A program made the translations under genes and the position numbers. From positions 172,290 to 236,289 of the forward strand of contig JAIXSK010000028.1 in the NCBI GenBank assembly GCA_027484725.1: DNA of 64,000 nucleotides. Direction: 5' to 3'. The notes beneath the pieces are model-generated. The model was not told the origin of the DNA, did not search any database, and saw nothing but the letters and a program-made list of their open reading frames with translations. Shown here one piece after another: positions 62,517-64,000 of the stretch (positions are counted from its first letter, which is position 1; every line of letters starts with the position of its first letter). The stretch is from Flavobacterium sp. Its GTDB lineage: Bacteria > Bacteroidota > Bacteroidia > Flavobacteriales > Flavobacteriaceae.

Positions 62517-63776
62517 TTAACTAACATCTACTGTAGTTCTTTCTGCAATAGCTTTATAAGTTCCGTTGGTGAGTTTCTCGCGGATGGCTTCAAAAGCAGA
62601 TAATGTTTCTTCAATATCGCGCAGGGTATGCGAAGCGGTAGGAATCATACGCAACAAGATAATACCTTTTGGAATCACCGGATAAACCACAATGGACAAG
62701 AAGATTCCATAGTTTTCACGCAAGTCGTTGACCATGACCATTGCCTCAGGAATACTTCCTTCTAAATACACCGGAGTTACACAAGTATTCGTGTCGCCAA
62801 TGTTAAAACCACGCGATTTTAATCCGTTTTGAAGTGCATTTACATTTTCCCAAAGTTTATCTTTGAGCTCAGGCATAGAGCGCAACATTTGCAAACGTTT
62901 GAGTGCGCCAACCGTTTGTATCATCGGTAAAGATTTGGCAAACATTTGTGAGCGCAAATTGTATTTTAAATAATCAATGATGTCTTTGTCGGCGGCAATA
63001 AAAGCGCCTATAGAAGCCATTGATTTGGCAAAAGTCGAAAAATAAACATCAATTCCGTCTTGACAACCTTGTTCCTCTCCTGCTCCGGCTCCGGTTTTTC
63101 CTAAAGTTCCAAATCCGTGTGCATCATCAACCAACAATCTGAAATTGTACTTTTCTTTCATGGCCACAATTTCTTTGAGTTTACCTTGTTGACCGCGCAT
63201 TCCAAATACCCCTTCAGTGATGAACAAAATTCCACCACCGGTTTCTTGGGCCATTTTGGTGGCGCGTTGCAGGTTTTTCTCCATGCTCTCGATATCGTTG
63301 TGTTTGTAGGTAAAACGCTTGCCCATGTGTAGACGAACACCATCAATAATACACGCGTGCGCATCAACGTCATAAACAATGATATCATTTTTAGTGACCA
63401 AAGCATCAATGGTTGAAACCATTCCTTGATAACCAAAATTCAATAAATATGCGGCTTCTTTTTGAACAAAAGCAGCCAATTCATTTTCTAGTTGTTCGTG
63501 AATGCTCGTGTGCCCTGACATCATACGTGCTCCCATCGGGTAAGCAGCTCCGTAATTTTGAGCCGCTTCAGCATCAGCTTTGCGCACCTCAGGATGATTG
63601 GCTAAGCCCAAATAATCATTGATACTCCAGTTTAATATTTCTTTCCCGTGAAATTGCATCCGCGGACCTAACTCGCCTTCGAGTTTAGGAAACACATAAT
63701 AACCTTCAGCTTGTGAAGCCCATTTACCAAGTGGGCCTTTGTTGTTTTGGATTCTTTCGAATAAATCTTTAACCAT
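62517..63776 (-). CDS. spt: Serine palmitoyltransferase-type alpha-oxoamine synthase
   Basis: A 419-residue PLP enzyme from the ATG 63776 (MVKDLFERIQ); the longer frame to 63812 is unsupported. Family: serine palmitoyltransferase, KBL, BioF and HemA. GARMMSGHTSIHEQLENELA, LVDDAHGFGTLGKTGAG and the PLP lysine Lys251 in FSTFAKSMASIGAF are clear. Length and an N-terminus with GYYVFPKLEGELGPRMQ fit the sphingolipid-forming members of Bacteroidota better than KBL. It would condense an acyl thioester with serine, the first step of ceramide synthesis. Related enzymes use cysteate for sulfonolipids; that cannot be ruled out. Confidence 0.83.
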   Translation of the reverse strand: MVKDLFERIQNNKGPLGKWASQAEGYYVFPKLEGELGPRMQFHGKEILNWSINDYLGLANHPEVRKADAEAAQNYGAAYPMGARMMSGHTSIHEQLENELAAFVQKEAAYLLNFGYQGMVSTIDALVTKNDIIVYDVDAHACIIDGVRLHMGKRFTYKHNDIESMEKNLQRATKMAQETGGGILFITEGVFGMRGQQGKLKEIVAMKEKYNFRLLVDDAHGFGTLGKTGAGAGEEQGCQDGIDVYFSTFAKSMASIGAFIAADKDIIDYLKYNLRSQMFAKSLPMIQTVGALKRLQMLRSMPELKDKLWENVNALQNGLKSRGFNIGDTNTCVTPVYLEGSIPEAMVMVNDLRENYGIFLSIVVYPVIPKGIILLRMIPTASHTLRDIEETLSAFEAIREKLTNGTYKAIAERTTVDVS

Positions 63777-63863
63777 AACGATTTTGATTACGATTGTAAA
63801 ATAATGGCGCAAAATTAGCGATTTTGACGGGATAATATGAATTAGTTAGAAATATTTTGACGC

Positions 63864-63892
63864 AAAAAAACCCGCTCGATTGAGCGGGTTTT
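63864..63892 (-). terminator. Terminator of the gene entering from the right edge
   Basis: Stem AACCCGCTC/GAGCGGGTT (63869-63877, 63882-63890), GATT loop, followed on the minus strand by seven T (complement of 63864-63870). It lies 24 bases past the stop of the partial gene. Confidence 0.85.
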
Positions 63893-63915
63893 GATTACAA
63901 TTTTGTTGGGTTCGA

Positions 63916-64000
63916 TTAAAACGGATAAGCCGCAAACACGAAGTTGTTGTAGCTGTCTTCCCAAATCAAATAATCTGTTCCGTCAACAATACCATCTCCG
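63916..64000 (-). CDS. C-terminal fragment with EF-hand/dockerin-like motif
   Basis: The last 27 codons of a gene whose 5' part is beyond the window. The fragment includes GDGIVDGTDYLIWEDSYNNF, a calcium-loop pattern like the second half of a dockerin type I repeat or an EF-hand, and ends FVFAAYPF. Such C-termini occur on large secreted Bacteroidota proteins. No more can be said from 85 bases. Confidence 0.55.
   Translation of the reverse strand, partial: GDGIVDGTDYLIWEDSYNNFVFAAYPF

Overview
The window looks like a chromosomal segment of an AT-rich member of the Bacteroidota, most likely a Flavobacterium-type Flavobacteriaceae. Reasons: Bacteroidota -7 boxes (TAnnTTTG) and weak Shine-Dalgarno sites; a type IX secretion C-terminal sorting domain; surface-lipoprotein signals of the SDD type; typical flavobacterial small families (DUF6146, DUF6787, DUF4834, TIGR02757, BatA, YfhO-like). 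No tRNA, rRNA, CRISPR array, transposase or phage gene was seen. Functions are assigned by reading motifs, without database searches.

Layout. 1-6.4 kb: topoisomerase IV genes parC (cut by the window edge) and parE, then a FIST sensor and hybrid histidine kinase pair. 6.5-15 kb: ychF, a carboxypeptidase-regulatory-like secreted protein, a ferredoxin divergent from a LuxC-like acyl-CoA reductase, serC-serA, a DUF937 protein, two small flavobacterial families and msrA. 15-29.8 kb: a LolD-like ATPase operon, a class A beta-lactamase-fold hydrolase, a DEAD-box helicase, a BatA operon that includes a dihydroorotase-like protein without its metal ligands, an MBL hydrolase, a conserved unknown protein, a peroxiredoxin, endonuclease III, an ECF sigma factor and a 47-residue ORF too short for usual gene callers.

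30-50.2 kb, all on the minus strand: a beta-glucan (laminarin-like) utilisation locus. A tightly packed eight-gene run starts with a clan GH-A glycosidase fused to a probable outer-membrane beta-barrel. It continues with a carbohydrate-binding surface lipoprotein, a GH16 endoglucanase lipoprotein, a GH149-type beta-1,3-glucan phosphorylase, a periplasmic GH17, a GH30, a GPH-type sugar:cation symporter and a cytoplasmic GH17. Upstream lie a SusR-like propeller/Y_Y_Y/LuxR regulator and a T9SS-secreted protein with three tandem 172-residue binding modules. There is no SusC/SusD pair although housekeeping genes border the locus on both sides. The inferred flow is: capture and cutting at the surface, entry through the glycosidase-barrel fusion, debranching and trimming in the periplasm, import by the symporter, and phosphorolysis to glucose-1-phosphate in the cytoplasm. 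The two transcription units share a bipartite upstream motif.

50.5-64 kb: uvrA; a small secreted protein gene preceded by a sigma-54-like promoter and a direct repeat; a flippase, glycosyltransferase and YfhO-type membrane protein cluster; DUF4834; an outer-membrane protein with a lysine-rich tail; a GNAT acyltransferase convergent with a serine palmitoyltransferase-type enzyme (possible sphingolipid pair); and the 3' end of a gene with an EF-hand/dockerin-like C-terminus.
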